Shown here piece after piece: positions 7,361 to 14,716 of a stretch of 26,941 nt of DNA (positions are counted from its first letter, which is position 1; each line of letters opens with the position of its first letter). The notes beneath the pieces are model-generated. The model saw only the letters and a program-made list of their open reading frames with translations. It did no database searches and was not told the DNA's origin. Origin of the DNA: an uncultured Clostridia bacterium (GTDB lineage: Bacteria; Bacillota; Clostridia; Christensenellales; Borkfalkiaceae); NCBI GenBank assembly GCA_946540675.1, contig CAMNIW010000005.1, forward strand, positions 1-26,941, in the 5' to 3' direction. Position numbers and translations under genes: made by a program.

Positions 7361-8044
7361 ATGATAAACGAAGAAAAACCGAGCAACAACAGAGTGTTTG
7401 TCAAAGGACAAATAGTAACCGAAGCGAGATATTCTCACGAAGTGTACGGCGAAGGGTTTTACGAGATGGACGTGTGCGTAAAGCGGCTGTCGGGGCAGGC
7501 GGACGTGCTTCCCGTTACCGTTTCGGAAAGGCTCATCGCGAGCAACGGCTTAAAGGTGGGCGAAACCGTTTCGGCGATAGGACAGTTCAGGAGTTACAAC
7601 AAACTCGTAGACGGCAAGAGCAAACTTATGCTTACCGTTTTCGTACGGGAGATAGTTTCGGGCGAAAACGCCAAAAACCCCAACAACGTGGTGTTGTCGG
7701 GATATATATGCAAGCCGCCCGTGTACAGGACGACGCCTTTTTCGCGCGAGATAGCCGACGTGCTTATCGCGGTAAACAGGGCGTACAACAAGTCCGACTA
7801 TATCCCCTGCATAGCGTGGGGAAGAAACGCAAGGTTCGTAAAAAATCTTACCGTAGGCGACAAAATCGCGATATCGGGCAGGATACAAAGCAGGGAATAC
7901 GTCAAGAAAATCTCCGAAACCGAGAGCAAGACGATGACCGCGTACGAAGTGTCGATATGCAAACTTTCGGCTTGCGACGGAGCGGCTTCGTTCGACATAG
8001 AAGAAGAGTTCGATATGAACTTCAAGATGGCGGAGCCGTTTTAA
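7361..8044 (+). CDS. single-stranded DNA-binding-like protein with two OB folds
   Basis: The 227-aa protein appears to contain two OB-fold units: residues about 11-98 and 109-204. The second is the clearer SSB match, with NNVVLSGYICKPPVYR at its start, YIPCIAWGRNARFVKNLTVGDKIAISGR in its core and a closing YEVSIC strand. The first is more diverged. An acidic stretch (DIEEEFD) is followed by the terminal residues MAEPF. This recalls the acidic SSB tail ending in PF that recruits partner proteins, although it is not a standard DDDIPF end. It is likely cytoplasmic and may be a specialised second SSB or a PriB-like protein. AAAGGAG (7348-7354) precedes the ATG at 6 nt. It follows the deacetylase gene by 37 nt and ends before a terminator. 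Confidence 0.75.
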   Translation: MINEEKPSNNRVFVKGQIVTEARYSHEVYGEGFYEMDVCVKRLSGQADVLPVTVSERLIASNGLKVGETVSAIGQFRSYNKLVDGKSKLMLTVFVREIVSGENAKNPNNVVLSGYICKPPVYRTTPFSREIADVLIAVNRAYNKSDYIPCIAWGRNARFVKNLTVGDKIAISGRIQSREYVKKISETESKTMTAYEVSICKLSACDGAASFDIEEEFDMNFKMAEPF

Positions 8045-8065
8045 CGGTCAAATCATATAACGCAG

Positions 8066-8095
8066 AAAGCGGGAGAAGGCTCCCGCTTTTGTTTT
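8066..8095 (+). terminator. intrinsic terminator
   Basis: AAAGCGGGAG (8066-8075) pairs with CTCCCGCTTT (8080-8089) around an AAGG loop and is followed by a T-rich run to about 8111. It ends the deacetylase/SSB-like unit. Confidence 0.9.
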
Positions 8096-8103
8096 TATTT
8101 TTA

Positions 8104-8132
8104 TTGTTTTTTACAAAAATATATGGTATACT
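8104..8132 (+). promoter_or_regulatory. extended -10 promoter of the lgt operon
   Basis: TGGTATACT (8124-8132) gives a TGn-extended -10 with TATACT. TTGTTT (8104-8109) lies 17 bp upstream as a weak -35. The expected start near 8139 leaves a leader of about 24 nt before the lgt ATG. It sits directly downstream of the preceding terminator. Confidence 0.7.
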
Positions 8133-8162
8133 ATGTAAAAAGAAAAACGTCGGCGGCGTGTT

Positions 8163-9101
8163 ATGTTGGAAAATTTACTCAATCAGGACGAATTTATACT
8201 ATTCGGCCATCATATCAAAAACCATATTTCGATAGGGAGCGTATCCATATATTTTTACGCTCTCGCGATAGTTACGGGCATGATTTTATGCTGCGTGCTC
8301 GCTATTCCCGTATTCAAAAAAAGGGGCGTTCCGCCCGACTTTATACTCGACATAATGATTTGGGTAATACCGCTCAGCATAATCTGCGCGAGAACGTGGT
8401 ACGTCCTTTTCGACATAAAGACCTTTATCGACTCCCCCAAGGGATTTTTCCTTTCGGCAATAAATATCCGCGACGGCGGGCTCGCGATATACGGCGGAGT
8501 CGTGGGCGGCGCGCTCGGCATAGTGATCGCGTGTAAGATAAAGAAGGTCGGCATACTCAAAATTTTCGACATAGGCGGAGCGATGCTTCCGCTCGGTCAG
8601 GCGATCGGAAGATGGGGCAACTTCTTCAATCAGGAAGTTTACGGACAGGAGATAACCAACCCCGCGTTTCAGTTTTTCCCGATAGGCGTCGAGATAGAAA
8701 ACGGCGGAACGGTCGGTTGGTATCAGGCTCTTTTCTTCTACGAAAGCGTACTCGATCTCGCCTTGTTTATAGGTCTTTACCTGTATCTCCGCAAGAGAAA
8801 GAGCGACAAGAGCGGCTACGCTATGTCCTTCTATTTCATAGGATACGGGCTTATAAGGGCGATACTCGAAGGTTTCCGCCAGTCGGAATACAACCTGCCG
8901 CTGTTCGGCAATACGGGGATAAGGGCGATGATACTCGTATCGGCTCTTCTCATCGCGGGCGGGTTGATTTGCCTTACGTTTTTCTTAAAGCGCGACGGAT
9001 ATATATTCAAAGGTAAAAAAGCGGCGTCGGGGGAAGTCCCCGAAGACGCGCCGCAGGGTGATATAAACACCGAAAAGGAGAAAGAAGATGAAAAAGACTG
9101 A
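8163..9101 (+). CDS. lgt: prolipoprotein diacylglyceryl transferase Lgt
   Basis: The 312-aa integral membrane enzyme transfers diacylglyceryl from phosphatidylglycerol to the lipobox cysteine of prolipoproteins, the first step of lipoprotein maturation. Family signatures are visible: RDGGLAIYGGVVGG near residue 102 and AIGRWGNFFNQEVYG near residue 145, which holds the conserved arginine and the G-N-F-x-N-Q-E core. GLIRAILEGFRQ appears late. About seven hydrophobic segments are present. The C-terminus has a charged cytoplasmic extension rich in Glu and Lys, beyond the usual family end. The next gene overlaps by 14 nt. lspA, the next enzyme of the same pathway, is four genes downstream in the same apparent operon. 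Confidence 0.95.
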   Translation: MLENLLNQDEFILFGHHIKNHISIGSVSIYFYALAIVTGMILCCVLAIPVFKKRGVPPDFILDIMIWVIPLSIICARTWYVLFDIKTFIDSPKGFFLSAINIRDGGLAIYGGVVGGALGIVIACKIKKVGILKIFDIGGAMLPLGQAIGRWGNFFNQEVYGQEITNPAFQFFPIGVEIENGGTVGWYQALFFYESVLDLALFIGLYLYLRKRKSDKSGYAMSFYFIGYGLIRAILEGFRQSEYNLPLFGNTGIRAMILVSALLIAGGLICLTFFLKRDGYIFKGKKAASGEVPEDAPQGDINTEKEKEDEKD

Positions 9102-9570
9102 AAAAAGACTTTTCAAAGCGGCTCTCATTCTCGCGGCGGCGGTAGTTACCGCGGCGATAGTTTTCGTCATATTGTCTGTGACGAAAGTGATAACGGTAAA
9201 CCCGTTCAGGATAGGTTTCGCGATATTCACGCTCGGCATAGGCTTTATTTTCTCGGTGTACGGGATAATAGTCAAGGGCGGTTACGAAACGGCGGTCGGC
9301 GGACTGCTTCTCATAATCGGACTTACGGTAGTGCTTTGGGGCAAACTTCCCTGGTACGCGATAGTCCTTATCGACGCGGGACTCATCATCCTTGCGCTTT
9401 TGGGGCTGTTTATTATGAAGTCGGGACAACTCGTTCCCGAAAGAACGGACGAAAAGGAAGGTTACAAGCCGTACTCGGAGACCCTTGCGGAGAAAAAGGC
9501 GAAACAGGCGGAAGAAGACCAAAAGCCCCTTCCCGAACTCAAAGATTATTCGGATAAAAAAGAAGACTGA
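9088..9570 (+). CDS. small four-helix membrane protein of unknown function
   Basis: I do not recognise a family. The 160-aa product shows four predicted membrane segments at about residues 9-33, 41-62, 69-85 and 89-110. A hydrophilic cytoplasmic-looking tail of about 50 residues follows, rich in Glu, Lys and Asp (KKAKQAEEDQKPLPELKDY). There is no signal peptidase motif. The ATG is supported by AAGGAG (9075-9080) 7 nt upstream, located inside the end of lgt, which it overlaps by 14 nt. pncB begins 2 nt after its stop. Its position between lgt and lspA in one operon suggests an envelope role, but that is association only. Confidence 0.8.
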   Translation: MKKTEKRLFKAALILAAAVVTAAIVFVILSVTKVITVNPFRIGFAIFTLGIGFIFSVYGIIVKGGYETAVGGLLLIIGLTVVLWGKLPWYAIVLIDAGLIILALLGLFIMKSGQLVPERTDEKEGYKPYSETLAEKKAKQAEEDQKPLPELKDYSDKKED

Positions 9571-9572
9571 AA

Positions 9573-11018
9573 ATGATAAAAAGAAACCTTACTCTCTTGA
9601 CCGATCTCTACGAACTTACGATGATGAACGGTTATTATCTCAAAGGCAAGAAGGACGAAGTCGCCGTTTTCGACGTGTTTTTCCGTCAGAACGAACTCAT
9701 AACGTTTTCGCTTGCGGCGGGACTCGAACAGGCGGTGGATTACGTCCTTAATCTGAGTTTCGGAAAAGACGAGACGGAGTATCTGAGAAGTCTCGGCATA
9801 TTCGACGAAGGCTTTTTGGAATATCTCTCAGGGATGAAATTCACGGGGGATATATATTCGGTGCCCGAAGGGACTATGGTTTTCCCCGGGGAGCCGATAT
9901 TCACGGTAAAAGCGCCCGTGATGCAGGCGCAACTCATAGAGACCGCCGTTCTCAACATAATAAACCATCAGACGCTCATCGCTTCCAAAGCCGCCAAGAT
10001 ATGCAACGCCGCAAAGGGCGACGCGGTAATGGAATTCGGACTGCGCCGCGCGCAGGGACCCGACGCAGGCATTTACGGCGCGAGAGCGGCGATAATAGGC
10101 GGCTGCGCGTCTACGTCCAACGTCCTTGCCGGACAGGAATTCGGCGTAAAGGTATCGGGAACTCACGCGCACAGTTGGGTAATGGACTTCCCGTCGGAGT
10201 ACGAAGCGTTCAAAGCGTACGCCGACGTATATCCCGACGGAGTGCTCCTTCTGGTCGACACTTACGACACTCTTAAAAGCGGTATTCCCAACGCCATAAA
10301 GGTATTCGACGAAGTACGCGCCAAGGGTAAAGAGCCCGTGGGCATAAGGATAGATTCGGGCGATCTTGCGTACCTTACCAAGCAGGCGAGAAAGATGCTC
10401 GACGCGGCGGGGTATCCCAAAGCCGTAATATGCGCTTCGGGCGATCTCGACGAAAGGCTGGTGCAGAGCCTTAAACAGCAGGGAGCGAAGATAGACACCT
10501 GGGGCATAGGCACCAAACTCATAACCAGCGCGGATATGCCCGCGCTCGGCGGAGTGTACAAACTTTCGGGCGTGGAAAAAAACGGAAAGATAATCCCCAA
10601 GATAAAGGTTTCGGACAACTCCGCCAAGATAACCAATCCGGGATTTAAGACCATTTACAGGATATACGACAGGGAAACGGGCAAAGCCGAAGCCGATCTC
10701 ATCGCCCTTCGCGGAGAGAAGATAGACTTTACTTCGCCGCTGACGTTATACCACCCGATAGAAAGGTGGAAAAAGATCACGTTTACGAACTACGAAGCGA
10801 GAGAACTTCCGCAAAAGATAGTGGAAAACGGAAAACTCGTCTACGATATGCCCAAACTCACCGAAATAGCGGCTTACGCGCAAAGGGAGATGGGGTCTTT
10901 CTGGGACGAATATTTAAGGATAGATCAGCCGCACGTGTATAAGGTCGACTTATCCGACGGCTTATACGCCTTAAAGACGGAGATGCTCGATAAAATAAGA
11001 AAAGGAGAAAACCTTTGA
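9573..11018 (+). CDS. pncB: nicotinate phosphoribosyltransferase
   Basis: The 481-aa cytoplasmic enzyme joins nicotinate and PRPP to form nicotinate mononucleotide in the NAD salvage pathway. Recognisable family elements are the N-terminal TDLYELTMMNGY (10-21), EFGLRRAQGPDAG (154-166) and SGTHAHSWVMDFPSE (195-209). The last contains the histidine, probably His200, that becomes phosphorylated in this family. VGIRIDSGDLAYL and WGIGTKLITSADMPALGGVYKL carry the phosphate-binding region. Length is normal for the bacterial family. It starts 2 nt after the small membrane protein gene, with only a weak AGAAG upstream, and its stop overlaps the TTG start of the following gene. Its presence in an envelope-gene operon appears to be simple clustering. 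Confidence 0.95.
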   Translation: MIKRNLTLLTDLYELTMMNGYYLKGKKDEVAVFDVFFRQNELITFSLAAGLEQAVDYVLNLSFGKDETEYLRSLGIFDEGFLEYLSGMKFTGDIYSVPEGTMVFPGEPIFTVKAPVMQAQLIETAVLNIINHQTLIASKAAKICNAAKGDAVMEFGLRRAQGPDAGIYGARAAIIGGCASTSNVLAGQEFGVKVSGTHAHSWVMDFPSEYEAFKAYADVYPDGVLLLVDTYDTLKSGIPNAIKVFDEVRAKGKEPVGIRIDSGDLAYLTKQARKMLDAAGYPKAVICASGDLDERLVQSLKQQGAKIDTWGIGTKLITSADMPALGGVYKLSGVEKNGKIIPKIKVSDNSAKITNPGFKTIYRIYDRETGKAEADLIALRGEKIDFTSPLTLYHPIERWKKITFTNYEARELPQKIVENGKLVYDMPKLTEIAAYAQREMGSFWDEYLRIDQPHVYKVDLSDGLYALKTEMLDKIRKGENL

Positions 11019-11491
11019 CCGAAGAAGAGAAGGAAGAACTCTTGCTCGAAAACGAATATCTCAAAAGCGTTATAGAGAAGTATAAAGAGAGAGAATCCGA
11101 GATCGAAAAAAAAGAAAAAAACGCCGAAAGACGCGCCGAAGAGATAATGGCGGCGGCAAAAAAGGCGTTCGGATACGAGATAGACAGGCTTCGGCTTTTC
11201 AGGGCGCGATGGGAAAAGACCTTCGGGTCGTCGGCTTTGAGCGAAGAAGAAAAGGCGGAGATAAGGTCTTTGACGTCGGCTTTGAGCGAAATTTTCGAAG
11301 GCAAAGGGGAAAACGCCGATTTGAGCCGATCCGAACGCGCCGACAAGGCGGCGGCTCTTCTCGGTGAAAAAAGCCTGTCGAGAGTATATATAGGCGACAG
11401 GGAAAACGGTTTTTCGCTCGGCGACGTGGAAGACGTCGAAGGGCTCGATCTCGAAGAACTTTGTAAAGAACTCGGACTGACGGAGAATTGA
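11015..11491 (+). CDS. coiled-coil protein of unknown function
   Basis: The 158-aa product is not recognised. Residues 2-65 are highly charged and heptad-like (EEEKEELLLENEYLKSVIEKY and onward), so a long coiled coil is likely. A second acidic half contains LSEEEKAEIRSLTSALSEIF and ends in DLEELCKELGLTEN. It has no membrane segment or cysteine cluster. The start codon is TTG at 11015, overlapping the pncB stop as TTGA, with AAAGGAG (11001-11007) 7 nt upstream; this good site decides the start. lspA begins 1 nt after its stop. It might be a scaffold or DivIVA-like cell-division or envelope factor, but no motif proves that. The same nonstandard start and tight coupling suggest it is a real, translated gene. 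Confidence 0.78.
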   Translation: MTEEEKEELLLENEYLKSVIEKYKERESEIEKKEKNAERRAEEIMAAAKKAFGYEIDRLRLFRARWEKTFGSSALSEEEKAEIRSLTSALSEIFEGKGENADLSRSERADKAAALLGEKSLSRVYIGDRENGFSLGDVEDVEGLDLEELCKELGLTEN

Positions 11492-11492
11492 T

Positions 11493-12068
11493 ATGTGGTA
11501 CGTAGTATTGTTTGCCGTATTGCTTTTAATCGATCAGGCGACTAAAATCATCGTCGCCATGTATTCGGGCGTAGCCGGCTCGGCGGGGGGCGAAGGAACT
11601 CTCGTCAAGACGCTTATACCCGACTTTCTCGATATTTCGTATTGCGAGAACAAAAACGGAATGATGAGTTTGTTCTCAAAGATCGCGGACGACAACACGC
11701 GTTATTGGATATTCATAATATCGAGCGCGGTCATAATGCTCGCGATATTTCTCTATCTCGTCATTGCGAAAAACAAGGGCAAGTGGAATACTTTCGCCCT
11801 TACTATGATACTTGCGGGCGCGGTCGGCAATTTTATAGACAGAGTGCTCACCGTCTACGTGCGCGACTTTATCCACGTCATACTCACGGTCGGCGGCAAG
11901 GAGATATTCCCGTACATATTCAACGTCGCGGATATGGCGGTCGTCGTCGGCGCGATAATGCTCATTATCGGGATGCTCTTTATAGGCAAAGACGCGATAT
12001 TCGGGAAGAAAAAGAAGGACGAAGATGGAAAAGAAAAAACTGACGGCGGACAAAAAGGAACGGCTTGA
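11493..12068 (+). CDS. lspA: lipoprotein signal peptidase (signal peptidase II) LspA
   Basis: This 191-aa membrane aspartyl protease cleaves the signal peptide from lipid-modified prolipoproteins, acting after Lgt. Four hydrophobic segments are visible. Conserved elements are LLIDQATK (11-18), GAVGNFIDRV (109-118) with catalytic Asp116, and FNVADMAV (143-150) with catalytic Asp147. The usual N-x-G-x-x-F box appears as ENKNGMMSLF. Residues 169-191 form a Lys/Gly/Glu-rich tail longer than typical, encoded partly within the 44-nt overlap with the next gene. The ATG has CGGAG (11481-11485) 7 nt upstream. Together with lgt in this operon it supplies lipoprotein maturation, including for PotD encoded nearby. 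Confidence 0.93.
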   Translation: MWYVVLFAVLLLIDQATKIIVAMYSGVAGSAGGEGTLVKTLIPDFLDISYCENKNGMMSLFSKIADDNTRYWIFIISSAVIMLAIFLYLVIAKNKGKWNTFALTMILAGAVGNFIDRVLTVYVRDFIHVILTVGGKEIFPYIFNVADMAVVVGAIMLIIGMLFIGKDAIFGKKKKDEDGKEKTDGGQKGTA

Positions 12069-12930
12069 CGTCTTTCTCGCCGAAAAACTCGATAAGACCC
12101 GTTCGTCGGTAAAAAAACTCATAGAAGACGGCTTTGTGACGGTCGGCGGCGAAAAGGTAAAGGCGGGAAGAGAAGTAAAGAACGGCGAAGAGATAGAAGT
12201 CGTTCTTCCCGATCCCGTCGCGCTCGACTTAACGCCCGAAGATATGCCGATAGACATAGTGTATCAGGACGGCGATATAGCGGTGATAAACAAACCGCAG
12301 GGTCTTACCGTTCACGCCGGCAACGGGGTAAAGGGCGCGACGCTTGTCAACGCCCTTTTGTATCATCTGGACAGTTTAAGCGGCATAAACGGCGTTATGC
12401 GGCCGGGGATAGTGCACAGGATAGATAAGGACACGTCGGGGCTTCTCGTCGTGGCAAAAAACGACGCCGCGCACCTTTCTTTGTCCGAACAGATAAAAAA
12501 GAAAACCTGCCGCCGCAGGTACGTCGCCCTTCTCGAAGGCGTGCTTAAAAGCGACGAAGGGACGGTTTCCACCCTTATCGGCAGGAGCGAAAAAAACCGC
12601 ACGATGATGGCTGTCACGCCGCGCGGCAGGACGGCTGTAACTCACTACAAGGTAATAAAAAGATACGACGGTTACACTTTTTGCCGCTTCGAACTCGAAA
12701 CGGGCAGGACTCACCAGATAAGGGTACACGCCAAATATCTCGGACACCCCATAGTCGGCGATCCCGTATACGGGTACAAGAGCAACAAATTCGGGCTCAA
12801 AGGTCAACTTCTCCACGCCGAAGAACTCGTCCTGACTCATCCGCGGACGGGGAAAGAGATGACTTTCAGGGCGGAGATCCCCGACTATTTTAAGGCGGTG
12901 CTTTCCGTTCTCGACAAAAAGCAAAAGTAA
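12025..12930 (+). CDS. RluA-family pseudouridine synthase (RluD-like)
   Basis: The 301-aa enzyme converts specific uridines in RNA, most often 23S rRNA, to pseudouridine. An N-terminal S4 RNA-binding domain occupies about residues 11-60 (ERLDVFLAEKLDKTRSSVKKLIEDG). The catalytic domain contains HRIDKDTSGLLVVAKN (131-146) with the catalytic Asp134, followed by the RTHQIRVH motif and VGDPVYGY. The S4 plus RluA layout and length resemble RluD, but the target uridine cannot be assigned, so no symbol is given. It overlaps the end of lspA by 44 nt, and lspA-rluD-like pairing is common in Firmicutes. AGAAGGA precedes the ATG. The stop is TAA at 12928-12930, ending this operon of tightly packed genes. 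Confidence 0.93.
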   Translation: MEKKKLTADKKERLDVFLAEKLDKTRSSVKKLIEDGFVTVGGEKVKAGREVKNGEEIEVVLPDPVALDLTPEDMPIDIVYQDGDIAVINKPQGLTVHAGNGVKGATLVNALLYHLDSLSGINGVMRPGIVHRIDKDTSGLLVVAKNDAAHLSLSEQIKKKTCRRRYVALLEGVLKSDEGTVSTLIGRSEKNRTMMAVTPRGRTAVTHYKVIKRYDGYTFCRFELETGRTHQIRVHAKYLGHPIVGDPVYGYKSNKFGLKGQLLHAEELVLTHPRTGKEMTFRAEIPDYFKAVLSVLDKKQK

Positions 12931-12933
12931 GTC

Positions 12934-12966
12934 CGGCTTTGCGGCGAGAGCCGCAATATAAAAGCC
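12934..12966 (+). repeat. imperfect hairpin of unknown role
   Basis: CGGCTTT (12934-12940) pairs with AAAGCCG (12960-12966) and an inner GCGGC-GAGA-GCCGC hairpin (12941-12954) stacks inside, with a bulge of about five nt on the 3' side. No T-run follows, so it is not a standard terminator. It begins 4 nt after the pseudouridine synthase stop and ends just before the 53-aa gene. Confidence 0.5.
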
Positions 12967-12983
12967 GATACATAAAAATAATT

Positions 12984-13145
12984 ATGGATAAAAACGACGC
13001 GGAAAAGAAGAAAGATAATAAATATTTATTAGAGAAGCAATTGGAAACGGTCAAAATCTTTTACGATAAAAAGTTGTTGACGAAAGAGCAATACGAGTTT
13101 GAAGTAAAGACGTTGACGGCGAAGATCAAAATCGACGGGGAATAA
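12984..13145 (+). CDS. 53-aa SHOCT-like small protein
   Basis: The 53-aa product is Lys/Glu-rich. Its core, YLLEKQLETVKIFYDKKLLT followed by KEQYEFEVKTLTAKI, resembles the SHOCT short helical-pair domain, in which a helix, a K-x-L/I-T-x-E-x-F/Y turn and a second helix are typical. Such proteins occur alone or at the end of larger proteins, with poorly known functions. Codon use differs from all neighbours: all six Leu codons are TTA or TTG and all three Ile codons are ATC, whereas the neighbours use CTC/CTT and ATA. No ribosome binding site precedes this ATG. An in-frame TTG at 12939 would add 15 residues, also without a site. A terminator follows 19 nt after the stop. It could be a recently acquired gene. 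Confidence 0.6.
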   Translation: MDKNDAEKKKDNKYLLEKQLETVKIFYDKKLLTKEQYEFEVKTLTAKIKIDGE

Positions 13146-13164
13146 TATTACTCGGCTATGAAAA

Positions 13165-13218
13165 GCGCGGCGCGCTTTCGCTATTTAGCGAAGCGTGCCG
13201 CGCCTTGTTTTTATTTTT
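13165..13218 (+). terminator. intrinsic terminator with long stem
   Basis: GCGCGGCGCGCTTTCGCT (13165-13182) pairs with AGCGAAGCGTGCCGCGC (13187-13203), with one G-T wobble and a one-base bulge, around an ATTT loop. The T-rich run TTGTTTTTATTTTT follows (13205-13218). It separates the small gene from the next transcription unit. Confidence 0.88.
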
Positions 13219-13303
13219 CGGTCGGGAGTTCTTGTCAAAAAAACACGATTTACGTAAAATTTCAAAATTATACAAAAAAACTATGGCGCAAATCGCGACT
13301 ATG

Positions 13304-13312
13304 TGTTATAAT
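13304..13312 (+). promoter_or_regulatory. extended -10 promoter of the solenoid/VWA/MoxR-ABC-aro operon
   Basis: TGTTATAAT is a perfect TATAAT -10 (13307-13312) with a TGn extension. No good -35 is visible 16-18 bp upstream, which the extended element can compensate for. The start near 13319 leaves a leader of about 33 nt before the ATG at 13352. It is the only convincing promoter seen for the genes from 13352 to the window end. Confidence 0.68.
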
Positions 13313-13351
13313 AACAAGATAGAGAACGCGGCAAAGAGCGGGGGTGGGCGT

Positions 13352-14716
13352 ATGGCCGAATTCGGCACCAGACAACTTAACGGATTTATCGCGGAATATC
13401 CGACGTCCGAAAAATTGCGGAACGACAAGGATATAACCGTCGCGGTACTTCGGAAGATGCCGCTTTACGCGGAGTACGTCGGCGAAGAACTCAAAAAAGA
13501 CGCCGACGTCGCGCTCGCCGCTGTTCGTTCGGACGGACGGGCTCTTCGGTTTTTCGACGCGAGTATACGTTCGGATAAGACCGTCGCGGTAGCCGCGGTG
13601 GAAAATTTTTACAAGAGTTACGCTTTCGTGTCAGGCAAGGCGAGAACGTCCGCCGAAGTGCTTATCGCCGTCGCGAAAAGCGGCGGAGACGCGATAGAAC
13701 TTTTGCCCAAGGAAGCGCTCGACAGCGTAAAACTCTGCCTTATCGCGATAGAGAGAAACCCCAAAGCCGTAAAATATTTTTCGGAGCGGGTAAGGGGAAC
13801 GGAACGCGTCGCCAAAGCCGCGCTTTCAAAGGACAGGACTACGGTATCTCTTCTCGGTCAGGACGCTTTTTCGAGCGACGAGGTATTTTCTCTCGCGGTC
13901 AGGATGAGTGCTGGCGACATCGCTCCGAGAGTGCTCGGCAACGATACGCCCGTCGGGATTTTCTACGCCATGGAAGCCCGCGGAATGACCTTTAATCTCG
14001 CTTCGCAAAACGTCAATCTGTTCACTCTCGACAGGGAAAAACTCAAAGTGGTGCTTAAATGCGCGCGCGGTGCGATACCGAGAAAAAACGAACTTTTCCG
14101 CAAGTATATAGAACTCGACGACAAAGAGATAATATCCATGATGATAGATTCGGGTGCGTGTTCCCCGTCTATGCTCGCCGACGGCGCGGCGTACGCGTCC
14201 AAAAACAGGAAGATAAGGGTACTTCCCGTACTTCTCAACGCTTCGCACAACAACAGGAAAAGGACTCCCGTCAACGCCGAAAGGATATCGCTTATAAAGA
14301 GCCTTAAACGCGGCTCGGCGCTCGGAGTGGAGAGATTTCTGGAACATAAGGAAGAGTATGCGGAAGACAAGGAAATAGTTTTTCTCGCGGTGATAGCCGA
14401 CGGCAGGATACTTCCGCGGCTCAAAGACTCCAAGTATTACGGGTGCGAAGAACTCACCGACTTATGCCTTGAAAACTATGTCGTAAAAAACAGCGACGAC
14501 CCGATACTTAAAAATTTATCGGACGTAAAACTTACAAAAAAACAGGCAAGACTTGCCTGCACTAAAGACGGGCGCAACTACTTTTGGTTGCCCGAAGAAT
14601 ACAAGACCGAAAGGGAAGTCGTCGCGGCGGCGGTAAGGACCGAAAAGGAAATATACGACACGCTGAGCGAAGAACTTAAATCAGACCCCGAAGTCTACGG
14701 AATGTACAGGCGATGA
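13352..14716 (+). CDS. alpha-solenoid repeat protein, DUF4116-like
   Basis: The 454-aa protein contains six consecutive repeats of exactly 25 residues (41-190), each with a pattern like x-F-V-x-E-x-L-R-x-D-x-x-V-A-x-A-A-V-x-x-x-G-x-A-L, and at least one more pair near the C-terminus (about 412-450). The pattern matches the helical DUF4116 repeats and predicts an alpha-solenoid suited to protein binding. It has no signal peptide, membrane segment or catalytic motif. The start at ATG 13352 is chosen over the in-frame TTG at 13205 because that codon lies in the terminator T-run upstream of the promoter; the G-rich GGGGGTGGG before 13352 may act as a weak ribosome binding site. It overlaps the VWA gene as ATGA. 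Function is unknown; context suggests an adaptor for the VWA/MoxR pair. Confidence 0.82.
   Translation: MAEFGTRQLNGFIAEYPTSEKLRNDKDITVAVLRKMPLYAEYVGEELKKDADVALAAVRSDGRALRFFDASIRSDKTVAVAAVENFYKSYAFVSGKARTSAEVLIAVAKSGGDAIELLPKEALDSVKLCLIAIERNPKAVKYFSERVRGTERVAKAALSKDRTTVSLLGQDAFSSDEVFSLAVRMSAGDIAPRVLGNDTPVGIFYAMEARGMTFNLASQNVNLFTLDREKLKVVLKCARGAIPRKNELFRKYIELDDKEIISMMIDSGACSPSMLADGAAYASKNRKIRVLPVLLNASHNNRKRTPVNAERISLIKSLKRGSALGVERFLEHKEEYAEDKEIVFLAVIADGRILPRLKDSKYYGCEELTDLCLENYVVKNSDDPILKNLSDVKLTKKQARLACTKDGRNYFWLPEEYKTEREVVAAAVRTEKEIYDTLSEELKSDPEVYGMYRR
13472..13921 (+). repeat. six tandem 25-codon (75-bp period) repeats in the solenoid gene
   Basis: Residues 41-190 divide without gaps into six 25-residue units starting EYVGEEL, RFFDASI, AFVSGKA, ELLPKEA, KYFSERV and SLLGQDA. 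Similarity is at protein level; the DNA copies have diverged, so this is an old duplication and not a recent expansion. Confidence 0.8.

Noticed and set aside
8110..8132. TTTACA at 8110-8115 as -35 of the lgt promoter
   Set aside because: Only 11 bp separate it from TATACT, too short for a housekeeping promoter. The TTGTTT at 17 bp with the extended -10 fits better.
13205..13351. Upstream extension of the solenoid gene to a TTG codon
   Set aside because: The TTG lies in the T-run of a terminator and upstream of the TATAAT promoter, and has no ribosome binding site.
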